64,000 nucleotides of DNA from Streptomyces roseolilacinus (GTDB taxonomy: Bacteria > Actinomycetota > Actinomycetes > Streptomycetales > Streptomycetaceae). The notes beneath the pieces are model-generated. The model was not told the origin of the DNA and searched no databases. It worked only from the letters and a program-made list of their open reading frames with translations. Below are positions 1 through 8,001 of this stretch, piece after piece (position 1 is the first letter of the stretch; each line of letters starts with the position of its first letter). Position numbers and translations under genes: made by a program. The stretch lies in NCBI RefSeq assembly GCF_014649335.1, contig NZ_BMSV01000002.1:496001-560000 (forward strand), written 5' to 3'.

Positions 1-1007
1 GCGAACAGGGCGAGTCGGCCCTCGGTGGTGATCTTCGCGCTGCTGCCGACGGCGTCGAGCAGCCAGTACTCCTCCGTGGTGTGGCAGACCAGCAGGTCCA
101 CTCCCCGGGTCGTACCGGCGTCCATTCCCGTGAGGGGGTCGGTGGGCAGGACGTCACCGTCGAGGACGGGGGCGTAGAGCGAGGGGTCGTAGTGGCGGGA
201 CCCGGAGGCGGGGTCACGCCGGTAGCCGTCGACCACGCGGTCGGAGGCGGCGACCAGCGCCTGGGGGGACGCGGAGGCCAGGCCCTCGGGCGTGGCGGGG
301 CGGCCCGCCGCCGCGGCGACCTCGCGGGTGGTCGCCTCGGCGATGTCGCGCGTGTGGCAGGGACTGGCGGGGCTGTGGGCGATGGCGCGGTGGAACAGAC
401 CGCGGGCGCGGTCCATCACCATCAGGCAGGCGACCGAGGCGGCCCCGGAGGAGTGGCCGGCGACCGTGACGTTGTCGGGGTCGCCCCCGAAGGCGGCGAT
501 GTTCCCCCGTACCCAGCGCAGGGCCGCGACCAGGTCGAGCAGGCCCCGGTTGTCCGGGTGGGCCGTCCCTCCGCCGCCCGGGACACGGCCGAAGCCCTCG
601 AAGCCGATCCGGTGGTTGAGGGTGACCACGACCAGACCGGCGTGGGCCAGCGCGGTGCCGTCGAAGTCGGGCTGGGCCGAGGAGCCGAAGGTGTAGGCGC
701 CGCCGTGGATCCAGACCAGGACGGGCAGGCGGCCGCCGCCGGGGGACGGGGTCCAGACGTTGACGGTGAGGACGTCCTCGTCGCCGGGGGACCACACGGG
801 CGCACCGGGCAGTCGCGCCGACTGGGGCGCGATCGGGCCGAAGGCCGTACCGTCCCGCACCCCGGTCCACGCCGCTGCGGGGAGGGGCGCGCGAAACCGG
901 TTGGCGCCGAACGGCGGGGCGGCGTAGGGGATGCCGAGGACGGCGACGACGTCGGCGGAGGCCCGAAAGCCCCGAACCGAACCGTTGTCCGTCGTGAAGA
1001 CGTCCAT
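1..1007 (-). CDS. Type B carboxylesterase (C-terminus off the left edge)
   Basis: Carboxylic-ester hydrolase of the alpha/beta-hydrolase fold (para-nitrobenzyl esterase type). 335 codons are visible from ATG 1007; the C-terminal part with the expected catalytic His is outside the window. The N-terminus carries the family signature GIPYAAPPFG (about residues 25-34), then EDVLTVNVW (77-85), the oxyanion-hole segment WIHGGAYTFG (99-108) and the nucleophile elbow GHSSG with Ser186. A GAGAGG ribosome binding site lies 7-8 bases upstream of the ATG. No signal peptide is visible, so it is probably cytoplasmic. The natural substrate cannot be told from the sequence; bacterial members act on small synthetic or xenobiotic esters. 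Confidence 0.9.
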   Translation of the reverse strand, partial: MDVFTTDNGSVRGFRASADVVAVLGIPYAAPPFGANRFRAPLPAAAWTGVRDGTAFGPIAPQSARLPGAPVWSPGDEDVLTVNVWTPSPGGGRLPVLVWIHGGAYTFGSSAQPDFDGTALAHAGLVVVTLNHRIGFEGFGRVPGGGGTAHPDNRGLLDLVAALRWVRGNIAAFGGDPDNVTVAGHSSGAASVACLMVMDRARGLFHRAIAHSPASPCHTRDIAEATTREVAAAAGRPATPEGLASASPQALVAASDRVVDGYRRDPASGSRHYDPSLYAPVLDGDVLPTDPLTGMDAGTTRGVDLLVCHTTEEYWLLDAVGSSAKITTEGRLALF

Positions 1008-1474
1008 GGGAACTGCCTCTCGCTGTGCGCCGGATCGCCGGGGAAGGCGAGGCCTCAGCTTCGCACCACCCGGCTCGCCGGGACCAACGCCTGGATCACG
1101 GCGATTGACGCGCCGGTGATGTCAATTCCCGCCGTGGCGCGCAGCGGGGGCGGCCCTCCGCCCGCCGCACCCGCCCTGGTGACCACGAACCCCGGGCGGG
1201 CGCGCCCCCCGCAACCTCCCCGCCCACACCATCGCCCCCCACCGGCCCGCGCTCCTCACGTCCACCGCCCCGCCCCCACCGGCCTACGCTCTCCGTGCCC
1301 ACCGGTCCATCTCGGCCGCGGCGCCTCCCGGCGGCCCACGGTCTGACCGTTGCCGGAGACGGCCCCTGGTCACCTCCGTCCGACGGCAGAGGGTGCGCCG
1401 GTCCGCTCGCCGCGGGGCGGCGCGCCCGGTCGTACCCCTTGACGGGCCCCTGCGGCCAGGCTTGAATCCTCCTG
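1008..1474. other. Intergenic region upstream of chitinase
   Basis: Between the divergent esterase and chitinase genes. I see no convincing coding sequence: the open frames here are Arg/Pro-rich, as expected from high GC. The only clear structure is at the right end, where the chitinase control sites begin (1475-1521). Confidence 0.6.
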
Positions 1475-1490
1475 AAAGGTCCAGACCAAT
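1475..1490 (+). promoter_or_regulatory. DasR-like operator (dre-type site) before the chitinase
   Basis: The 16-mer AAAGGTCCAGACCAAT matches 12 of 16 positions of the DasR responsive element consensus ACTGGTCTAGACCAGT and sits 69 bases before the chitinase start. In Streptomyces, DasR represses chitinase and GlcNAc genes, and such sites, like the classical chitinase direct repeats, lie in chitinase promoters. A weaker half-match (9 of 16) begins at TTGGTCT near 1515. Known: the DasR regulon. Inferred: that this site is used. Confidence 0.6.
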
Positions 1491-1521
1491 TTCTTGGCAT
1501 GTGCACGCCAAAAATTGGTCT
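1483..1521. repeat. Long inverted repeat in the chitinase leader
   Basis: Left arm AGACCAATTTCTTGGC (1483-1498) and right arm GCCAAAAATTGGTCT (1507-1521) are reverse complements apart from one missing base, separated by ATGTGCAC. The left arm overlaps the DasR-like site. It could be a second operator or a hairpin in the untranslated leader; the sequence alone does not decide. It ends 38 bases before the chosen start codon. Confidence 0.7.
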
Positions 1522-1558
1522 CGTCACCCCTGCCACCCCCACCCCACCCGGAGGCCAC

Positions 1559-3175
1559 GTGCGTACCCGAAACCGGCTGCTCGCCGGCCTGAACGCGCTC
1601 TTACTCGCCGGCTTGGGCGCGCTGACCACGCCGAGCCCGGCGCACGCCGCCAACCTGCTGTCCAACCCCGGCTTCGAGTCCGGCACCCTGTCCGGCTGGT
1701 CCTGCTCCGGCGGCACCGGCTCGGTGGTCGGCAGCCCCGTGCGCAGCGGCACCAAGGCACTCGCGGGCGCCGCGACCGCCGGCGACACCGCCCGGTGTGC
1801 CCAGCGGGTCCCCGTCCAGCCGAACACCACCTACAGCCTGTCCGGCTGGGTGCGCGGCTCCTACGTCCACCTGGGGGTGACCGGTGGCGCGTCCACCTGG
1901 ACGTCCTCCGCCTCCGACTACACCAGGCTGACCGTCTCGTTCACCACCGGCGCCACCCAGACCAGCGCCGAGGTCTACCTGCACGGCTGGTACGGCCAGG
2001 GCACCTACCACGCCGACGACATCAGCCTCGACGGCCCCGGTGGGGGCGACGACACCCAGGCCCCCACCGCCCCGGGCAACCTCCGGGTCACCGGCACCTC
2101 GGCGACCAGCGTCTCGCTCGCCTGGGACGCCGCCACCGACAACGTGGGTGTCACCGGCTACGACGTCTTCCGCGGCGGCACCCCGGTGGCCTCGGTGACC
2201 GGCACCCAGGCCACCGTCACCGGCCTGTCGCCGAACACCGCCTACAGCTTCACCGTGCACGCCGAGGACCGCGCGGGCAACACCTCCCCGGCCTCGGCGG
2301 CCGTCACCGCGACCACCGACGAGGGCGGCGGGGGCACCCCCGGCTTCGTCCAGGCCGCGCCCTACCTCTACCTCGGCTGGGGCAACCCGCCGAACGCCAC
2401 CGAGGTGATGCGTGCCACCGGCATCAAGTGGTTCACCATGGCCTTCGTCCTCGCCCAGAACGGCTGCAACCCGGCATGGGACGGTCAGCGCCCGCTCACC
2501 GGCGGCGTGGACGAGAGCACCATCAAGGCGATCCGCGCGGCCGGCGGCGACATCGTGCCGTCCATCGGCGGCTGGAGCGGCAACAAGCTCGGCCCCAACT
2601 GCTCCACCCCCGAGGCCCTCGCGGGCGCGTACCAGAAGGTGATCGACGCCTACGACCTCAAGGCCATCGACGTCGACATCGAGAACACCGACGAGTTCGA
2701 GAACGCGGTGGTCCAGGACCGCATCCTCACCGCCCTGAAGATCGTCAAGCAGAACAACCCGGGCCTGAAGACGATCCTCACCTTCCCGACCCTCAACACC
2801 GGTCCCAACTCCTGGGGCAACCGCCTCATCGAGCGGGCCGCGGCCCTCCAGGCGGACATCGACAACTTCACCGTCATGCCGTTCAACTTCGGCGGCGGCG
2901 CCGACATGTACGGCAACACCGTCCGGGCCACCGAGGGCCTGAAGAACAAGCTCAAGTCCACCTTCGGCTGGTCGGACGCGGAGGCCTACGCCCACATCGG
3001 CATCTCGGGCATGAACGACAGCAGCGACACCGGGGAGATCACCACCCCGCAGATCTGGACCCAGATCCGCGACTGGGCCAACTCCCACCACATCGGCCGC
3101 CTCGCCTTCTGGTCGGTCAACCGCGACCGCCCCAGCTGGCAGTTCACCTCCATCACCGCGGGCTTCACCGGCTGA
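1559..3175 (+). CDS. Secreted GH18 chitinase with CBM and fibronectin type III domains
   Basis: Endo-acting hydrolase of chitin, exported. 538 aa from GTG 1559, chosen because GGAGG lies just upstream and a classic signal peptide follows (basic VRTRNR, hydrophobic core, cleavage after AHA at residue 30). Order: carbohydrate-binding module (about 31-155, starting [11 protein letters not shown]), FnIII domain (about 167-256), GH18 catalytic barrel (about 265-538). The GH18 acid motif is KAIDVDIE: the two inner Asp and the catalytic Glu are kept, while the first Asp of the canonical DGxDxDxE is Lys. SIGGWSG is the conserved strand-3 motif. It resembles the multi-domain chitinases of Streptomyces. 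A hairpin follows the stop. Regulation by DasR is suggested by the upstream site. Confidence 0.93.
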   Translation: MRTRNRLLAGLNALLLAGLGALTTPSPAHAANLLSNPGFESGTLSGWSCSGGTGSVVGSPVRSGTKALAGAATAGDTARCAQRVPVQPNTTYSLSGWVRGSYVHLGVTGGASTWTSSASDYTRLTVSFTTGATQTSAEVYLHGWYGQGTYHADDISLDGPGGGDDTQAPTAPGNLRVTGTSATSVSLAWDAATDNVGVTGYDVFRGGTPVASVTGTQATVTGLSPNTAYSFTVHAEDRAGNTSPASAAVTATTDEGGGGTPGFVQAAPYLYLGWGNPPNATEVMRATGIKWFTMAFVLAQNGCNPAWDGQRPLTGGVDESTIKAIRAAGGDIVPSIGGWSGNKLGPNCSTPEALAGAYQKVIDAYDLKAIDVDIENTDEFENAVVQDRILTALKIVKQNNPGLKTILTFPTLNTGPNSWGNRLIERAAALQADIDNFTVMPFNFGGGADMYGNTVRATEGLKNKLKSTFGWSDAEAYAHIGISGMNDSSDTGEITTPQIWTQIRDWANSHHIGRLAFWSVNRDRPSWQFTSITAGFTG

Positions 3176-3203
3176 CCGCCGGCCGGAGCACCGGGAAGGA
3201 CGC

Positions 3204-3237
3204 AGGCGCCGCCGAGTCGTGGAACCCGGCGGCGCCT
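3204..3237. terminator. Hairpin terminator between convergent genes
   Basis: Arms AGGCGCCGCCG and CGGCGGCGCCT (11 bp, perfect) with a 12-base loop, 28 bases after the chitinase stop and before the convergent gene ending at 3364. No U-tract. Likely bidirectional. Confidence 0.6.
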
Positions 3238-3363
3238 CCGCCGGAGCGGGGCCGCGCGCGTCGGGCCCCGCAGGGAGCCGCCGACGCGTCGCGGTCCGCC
3301 GGACCCCGGAAGCACGCGTACGACGCGACGGCCTCCCGGGCCCACCCGGTCCGAGGCGGCCGT

Positions 3364-3840
3364 TCAGGAGGGCCGGTAGACGCCCTCGGGATCGTCCTGG
3401 GCCCATGCCGCGTACTCCTCGAAGCCCAGGTTCCCCAGACCCAGGTTCGCGTGGACGTCGTGGACACCCGCGGGGACGGTGCGGAACCCGCGGCCGAACT
3501 CCGTCAGCTGCCGGTAGTCCTCCTCGTCCTCGCACTCCTCCCGCGTCGACGTGGTGACCGCCAGCAGCACGTGGTCCTCGGCCCGCATGGTCACCCGGTC
3601 GGCGAGGAAGACGACGGCCAGGTCCTCGTCGGCGCGGACCGCGGCCAGCACCTCGTCGGTGGTCGCCCCGTCCCAGGCCGGATCGTCGACGAAGTGGACG
3701 CGCGCCTCGAACCGCCCGTCCCCGTAGGGCTCCCTCAGCGCCGCCACCACGTTCCGCCACGCCCGGTCGTCGTGGTGGTCGGTCCTGACGACCAGGGCGT
3801 CGAACTCGTCGCGGCCGGTGACGGCGGGCAGCACTCTCAT
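3364..3840 (-). CDS. DUF6924-like protein of unknown function
   Basis: 158 aa, acidic and soluble, without membrane segments or a signal peptide. It starts MRVLPAVTGRDEFDALVVRT and contains DHHDDRAWRNVV, then a hydrophobic strand AVVFLADRVTM and a C-terminal LGLGNLGFEEYA segment. I recognise it as resembling the actinobacterial DUF6924 family, from memory. The start is well supported: GAAGGAGAAGG lies 5-8 bases before the ATG. It stands alone between the chitinase terminator and the MBL-fold gene, and nothing in the context gives a role. Confidence 0.8.
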   Translation of the reverse strand: MRVLPAVTGRDEFDALVVRTDHHDDRAWRNVVAALREPYGDGRFEARVHFVDDPAWDGATTDEVLAAVRADEDLAVVFLADRVTMRAEDHVLLAVTTSTREECEDEEDYRQLTEFGRGFRTVPAGVHDVHANLGLGNLGFEEYAAWAQDDPEGVYRPS

Positions 3841-4019
3841 GGGTCCTTCTCCTTCACGGCCGCGGGTCCGGCCGGGAGCGACTGTCTCACGACCGGTCGC
3901 CCCTCACCCCGCCGGACCGGCGCTCACGGCCCGGTGGGGTGGGCGGCCGGGCCCCGCGGGGCGGCGGTACGGCGGGCCGCACCACTGCCGTGGACGCCGG
4001 GCGTCCGCGCCCGGCCGGG

Positions 4020-4811
4020 TCAGCCCCGCTCGCCCAGGTCCAGACGGTCGGCCAGACCCGCGGCGGTGAAGGCCGCGACGAGCTCGTCGCGGCCCTCGGT
4101 GAAGTGGGCCCAGCTGTCGTAGTGGACGGGGACGACCCGGCGCGCGCCGAGGATCCCGGCGGCTTCGACGGCCTGCTCGCTGCTCAGGACGATGAATGCG
4201 CCGCCGAAGAGGACGGGGAAGCGGGGGGCCCCGGCGAAGAGGACGGCGGTGTCCACCGGGGCGAAGCGCTCGGCGATCTCCCTGACCAGGTCGAGGGAGG
4301 CGTTGTCGCCGCTCACGTAGACGGTGGGCAGCCCTTCACCGGTCAGGACGAAACCGACGACCTGGCCGGTGATCGGCTCTATCTCCTCACGCGCCCCGGG
4401 GCCGTGGAGGGCGGGCACGGCGGTCACGGTGAGGGTGCCGCCGTCGGGCCGGTCCAGCTCGACGGACTCCCAGTCGGCGAGCCCCCTGGCCCCGTCCCCG
4501 AGGCGCGTGCCGCCGCCGGGGGTGGTGAGGGTGAGGGGGACGTCGGCGAGCAGGGCCCGGCCGGAGTGGTCGAGGTTGTCGGCGTGCTCGTCGTGGGAGA
4601 GCAGGACCACGTCGACGCGGCCCAGGTCGGCGGGGGCGGCGGAGGGACCGGCCGTCTTGGTCAGCACCGGTCCGCCCTCGTGGGGGTACTGGCCGGGGCC
4701 GTCGAAGGTGGGGTCGGTCAGGAACCGCAGACCGCCGTACTCGAAGAGGGCGGTCGGACCGCCGAAGACGCGGACGGGGAACTGCGCGGTCACTGCGGCG
4801 TGGAAAGACAC
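4020..4811 (-). CDS. MBL-fold metallo-hydrolase (UlaG-like)
   Basis: 263 aa cytoplasmic protein of the metallo-beta-lactamase fold. The metal motif reads SHDEHADNLD, a DxHxDN variant of the canonical HxHxDH, which I know from one branch of UlaG-like proteins; later ligands are probably His in PALHGPG, Asp in VSGDNAS and His in VPVHYDSW. The GTG start at 4811 is preceded by GAGG about 10 bases away. It is divergent from a CGNR-type regulator, and the shared 110-base spacer holds three copies of ACGTGAGA, so this is probably the regulator's target gene. The substrate is unknown; the altered metal motif means enzyme activity should not be assumed. Confidence 0.85.
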   Translation of the reverse strand: MSFHAAVTAQFPVRVFGGPTALFEYGGLRFLTDPTFDGPGQYPHEGGPVLTKTAGPSAAPADLGRVDVVLLSHDEHADNLDHSGRALLADVPLTLTTPGGGTRLGDGARGLADWESVELDRPDGGTLTVTAVPALHGPGAREEIEPITGQVVGFVLTGEGLPTVYVSGDNASLDLVREIAERFAPVDTAVLFAGAPRFPVLFGGAFIVLSSEQAVEAAGILGARRVVPVHYDSWAHFTEGRDELVAAFTAAGLADRLDLGERG

Positions 4812-4842
4812 GGGAAACGCACCTCACGGATGGTTGGTTGTG

Positions 4843-4898
4843 AAACGTGAGATCACCCTAACCGGATCTCACGTTTGAGAGCAACGAATAACGTGAGA
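4843..4898. promoter_or_regulatory. Operator with three ACGTGAGA elements between MBL and CGNR genes
   Basis: A perfect 12-bp inverted repeat, AAACGTGAGATC (4843-4854) and GATCTCACGTTT (4865-4876), is followed by a third direct copy of ACGTGAGA at 4891-4898. Copies start 22 and 24 bases apart, about two helical turns, as expected for protein bound on one face. The natural binder is the adjacent CGNR protein, by inference. Both divergent promoters must lie in or beside it. Confidence 0.7.
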
Positions 4899-4923
4899 AT
4901 CATGGATGAGAACAGGCGGTAGC

Positions 4924-5526
4924 ATGAGGGTCATGGAAGAGACCGCGATTCCCGATCCCGGGCTGCCGCCTGCGCCGGGCGCGGAGCAGTACCCCTCGCT
5001 CGCCCTCGCCAACAGCGCCGTCGCGCTGCCCGGCGGCCACCGCGTCGACCAGCTCGGTACCCCCGCCGGGGCGAACGAGTGGCTGACCGAACGCGGTCTC
5101 GCACCGGTCGAGATCGGTATGCGGGAGATGTGCGCGAAGCAGCTGCACTTCCTGCGCGAGCAGGTCAGGGCGCTGTTCGCCGCCCGGGTCGCCGGGCTGC
5201 CCGCTCTTCCCGCCGCCCTGAGCGCCGTCAACGACGCACTGGTCAGGGTCCCCACCGCCCCGCTGCTGCGGTGGGACGACAAGACGGGCCCCTACCGCGC
5301 CGCGCCGCACCCCACCAGCCAGATCGTCGACCACGCCCTCGCGACCCTCGCCGCCGACGCCGCCGACCTGCTCACCTCCTCCGACGCGGAACGCCTCACC
5401 GCCTGCGGTTCCCCGCCCTGCAACCGCTACCTGCTCCGGCACGGCCGCCGCCACTGGTGCTCCACCCGCTGCGGTGACCGCGCCCGTGCCGCCCGCGCCT
5501 ACGCCCGGCGCGGCGGCGCCGCCTGA
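4924..5526 (+). CDS. CGNR zinc-finger transcriptional regulator (ABATE family)
   Basis: About 200 aa. The C-terminal zinc finger reads CGSPPCNRYLLRHGRRHWCS followed by TRCGDRARA: four Cys and the CGNR-type end (here CGDR). The N-terminal part (PSLALANSAVALPGGHRVDQ) matches the stress-induced ABATE domain of these regulators. Three in-frame ATGs (4906, 4924, 4933) are possible. I chose 4924 because AGGCGG lies 5 bases upstream; 4933 could be a leaderless start behind TAGCAT. It is divergent from the MBL-fold gene with a striking operator between them, so autoregulation plus control of the hydrolase is likely. The effector is unknown. Confidence 0.85.
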   Translation: MRVMEETAIPDPGLPPAPGAEQYPSLALANSAVALPGGHRVDQLGTPAGANEWLTERGLAPVEIGMREMCAKQLHFLREQVRALFAARVAGLPALPAALSAVNDALVRVPTAPLLRWDDKTGPYRAAPHPTSQIVDHALATLAADAADLLTSSDAERLTACGSPPCNRYLLRHGRRHWCSTRCGDRARAARAYARRGGAA

Positions 5527-5862
5527 CAGCGCGGACACCGGAACCGCCACGGTCTTCTCGGGGCACCCGCCGGCCCGGGCACGGTGCCGGCACCTCGGCC
5601 AAGGAGCCTCCCGGCGAGCACACCCGCCCCCGCCCCCCGGCTCCCGGCGAACGTGCGTACGCGCGAACGCGGTCGGCGGGGCGCGAAGGCCGCGTCCCCG
5701 CACCGAAGGAGGCCGGGCGCGGGGCGGAAGGGCCAGGACCGCCCGGCCCCGTCGACGGCCGCGTGCCTCCCGTCGGCGGCGCCACCCTCCCCACCCGGCC
5801 GGTCGGGCCGCGGCCACTTCGCCGCGTCCGTTCGGTCGGGGACGTACGGGGAGGCCGCCCGG
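5527..5862. other. Intergenic region, no gene seen
   Basis: Between convergent genes (CGNR regulator and LRR protein). All open frames are low-complexity Arg/Pro/Gly reading of GC-rich DNA. I found no clear hairpin with long perfect arms here. Confidence 0.5.
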
Positions 5863-6672
5863 TCAGCCCCGGGCGGGCGCCGGCTGCTCGACCCGGCCGC
5901 CCGTGTGCGGTGCGGGGAGGTGATGAGGGGCGCCCTCGGGCAGCGCGGCGACACACGCCGCCGAGCACGCGTTGACCAGCAGGGGCAACACGTCCGTGGC
6001 CACCCGCAGGGAGAGCCACGCCTGGTGGAGCCCGCCCCGTCCGATCGGGCGGTCGCAGACGCTGCAGCCGCGCACGGCGGTGGCGCCCCGGCGGCGGGGA
6101 TCCAGGTCGGCCGGATCAGGACCCGCGACGGAACCCGGGGAGGGCCGGAGCCGCGGGAAGGGCGGCCTCAGCTTGCGATTGCCGAACAGCGCGCGTGTGC
6201 TCACCGTGCTGCGGGCCAACTTCCGGCACCGGGTGATCTCGTAGGGGAACCAGTGCAGCCGGTAGGAGGTATAAGGGGTGAACTCCTCCAGACTGGTCAT
6301 GGCCCCGATCTCGGGCGGAACGCGCACCAGGTTGCTGCCGTAGAGCACGAGGTGCCTGACCGCCGTCAACCGGGCGATGTCCGCCGGCAGGGTGACGATC
6401 TGCCGCCGCTGTTCCGGGCTGAGCCCGACCAGGGGGCGGAACTCCTCGCGCCCGTCGGCGGCGGCCTCGTCGACCAGCTCCAGCAGGCGCCGCCAGCCCG
6501 GGGCGGAGGTGTCCTGGCGCTCGCCGTGGAACCCGACCCGGGCCCGCGGCCGCGGTCTGGACTGGTCGAAGCACGAGCAGCCGTCCTGGCGGGGCCCGTG
6601 CCGGCCCGGGGCCGGATCCGACGTGTCGCCCCAGCGGTTCACCTGGAGCCCCGGCTCCCCCTCGTCCGTCAC
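5863..6672 (-). CDS. Leucine-rich-repeat protein with a C-terminal Cys motif
   Basis: 269 aa. The central part (about 85-140) has LRR-like units: LPADIARLTAVRHLVLYGSN, then LVRVPPEIGAMTSLEEFTPY. The C-terminal half contains GCSVCDRPIGRGG and NACSAACVAALP, together a possible Cys-rich metal site. There is no signal peptide, so it is probably a cytoplasmic protein-interaction module. The GTG start at 6672 has no Shine-Dalgarno sequence; TATCCT lies 6 bases before it, as in leaderless Streptomyces genes. Function unknown. It is followed on the same strand, after a 117-base gap, by no obvious partner. Confidence 0.8.
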   Translation of the reverse strand: MTDEGEPGLQVNRWGDTSDPAPGRHGPRQDGCSCFDQSRPRPRARVGFHGERQDTSAPGWRRLLELVDEAAADGREEFRPLVGLSPEQRRQIVTLPADIARLTAVRHLVLYGSNLVRVPPEIGAMTSLEEFTPYTSYRLHWFPYEITRCRKLARSTVSTRALFGNRKLRPPFPRLRPSPGSVAGPDPADLDPRRRGATAVRGCSVCDRPIGRGGLHQAWLSLRVATDVLPLLVNACSAACVAALPEGAPHHLPAPHTGGRVEQPAPARG

Positions 6673-6789
6673 GGTGCCAGGATACGGAGGCCGCCGCGGG
6701 CCGTCCCGGCGGTCGCACGGACGAGACCGCGCACGCGACGGCCCCCGCCGGGCGCCGACCCGGCCGGCATCGAGTCCCGTGCGATCGGG

Positions 6790-7542
6790 TCAGGACTCGG
6801 GGGTGTCCGGCTCCCGCTCCCGCCGCACATCGGTCACCTTCACGTCCTCCGTCTCCGGAGCCCCGAACGCTTCGACGATCACCCCGCGACCGGCGGTGGT
6901 GACCTCCAAGGCCAAGTGGCCGCCCATCACGCGCAGGTCGAGCCTCACCCGGGGCACGCCCGCGCGGTCCGGCATCCGGTGAATCCGCGACGCGGGGTAG
7001 CCCAGGTCCGTCAGCCTCTCGCGCATCGCCCGGTAGTCGGTCGTCCCCGTGTTCCCGAACGCCTCGCGGACCCGCTCCGCGTGCTCGCCGCCGTCGCACT
7101 CCTCGACACCGGTCAGCAGCACCTCCTCGACCGGCTCGACCGGCGTGGGCCCGGTGGACTCGCGGATCGGCCCCGGCGGAGCGGGGTCGTCCAGGGGAAC
7201 CGGTATCTCCCCCTCGGCGTTCGGGACACCCGGCGGGGTCTCGCCCGGCCCGTACCGGGGCGCGGGCGCGCCCTCCCCACCCGGCAGGTCTTCGGGCGCG
7301 GGTGCGCTGCCGCCGCCCTCGGGGGCGTCCGGAGCGCAGCCCTGCGCGGTACGGGTCATCAGCGCGAGGAAGCGCAGCTCCGCGTCGTCGTCGCCCGGCA
7401 GAGCGTCCGACGGGGGCGCCGCCGAGACGGTGCCGCCCGCGGGGGACCGGCCGGCGCCGGCGTTCTGGGTGCCGCAGCCGGACAGGACCACGCAACCGAG
7501 TGCGACCATCAGTGCGGGCTTCAGGAAGGAAGTCGATCGCAT
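6790..7542 (-). CDS. Putative lipoprotein of unknown function
   Basis: 250 aa, exported. The start at ATG 7542 is supported by the lipoprotein signal directly after it (MRSTSFLKP, hydrophobic core, lipobox LSGC) and by GGTGGGGG upstream; a longer frame would bury the signal. After a Pro/Gly/Ala-rich linker (about 30-130) a folded domain follows (GNTGTTDYRAMRERLTDLGY to the end) with strands such as RLDLRVMGGHLALEVT. I do not recognise the domain. The layout, lipid anchor then disordered linker then small domain, is typical of surface-exposed actinobacterial lipoproteins. Confidence 0.8.
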   Translation of the reverse strand: MRSTSFLKPALMVALGCVVLSGCGTQNAGAGRSPAGGTVSAAPPSDALPGDDDAELRFLALMTRTAQGCAPDAPEGGGSAPAPEDLPGGEGAPAPRYGPGETPPGVPNAEGEIPVPLDDPAPPGPIRESTGPTPVEPVEEVLLTGVEECDGGEHAERVREAFGNTGTTDYRAMRERLTDLGYPASRIHRMPDRAGVPRVRLDLRVMGGHLALEVTTAGRGVIVEAFGAPETEDVKVTDVRREREPDTPES

Positions 7543-8001
7543 GCCCCCACCCTGCGGGGCGCCGACCATTTCGCACATGGGTACCAGTACTCACCTTCAC
7601 CGGGCTCTTTTCCCGCACCCCTGACCCCGCTGCCCGGGGGCCTGCGCCGGCGGGGCCCGCACCCGGCCCCGGGAGCGCGACGGCCCCCGTCCGCCCGTGC
7701 GCGCGGCGTGCCGGAAGCCGGTGACCTCCCGCTTCGGCGCGCCGTCCGGCCGCCGGACCGCGCGCCGGCCGCCCGGCGGCCGGACGAAACCGCCCCCTGC
7801 TCGCGTCGGAGGGCGGGAGCCCACGGCCGTGGGACACCTGCGCGCCTCGAGTACGACTTGTCGTCGCATATCGATAGTTTTGGCGTGTTGGACCTTGAGG
7901 GTGTCGTACCTGTGACACCTCGGTCCCGGCTGCCTCCACGTCACGGAGGGCCGCGACAGCGGCATTCACCGGCCCGACCACCAGTGAGGTGCAGGAGCGC
8001 C
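7543..8001. other. Intergenic region upstream of the class II cyclase
   Basis: No coding sequence seen. The stretch 7855-7890 is unusually AT-rich for this DNA (it includes ATATCGATAG) and is the best place for the cyclase promoter, though I could not fix -35 and -10 boxes with proper spacing. A small inverted repeat, GGTGTC (7900-7905) and GACACC (7914-7919), follows and could be an operator. Confidence 0.4.

Noticed and set aside
1393..4122. Very long open frame over the chitinase
   Set aside because: Arg/Gly/Pro-rich reading of high-GC DNA; the real chitinase is in another frame.
5584..8001. Upstream extension of the class II cyclase frame
   Set aside because: The 800 extra codons run antisense to the LRR and lipoprotein genes and are not protein-like; a ribosome binding site and family length support ATG 8002.
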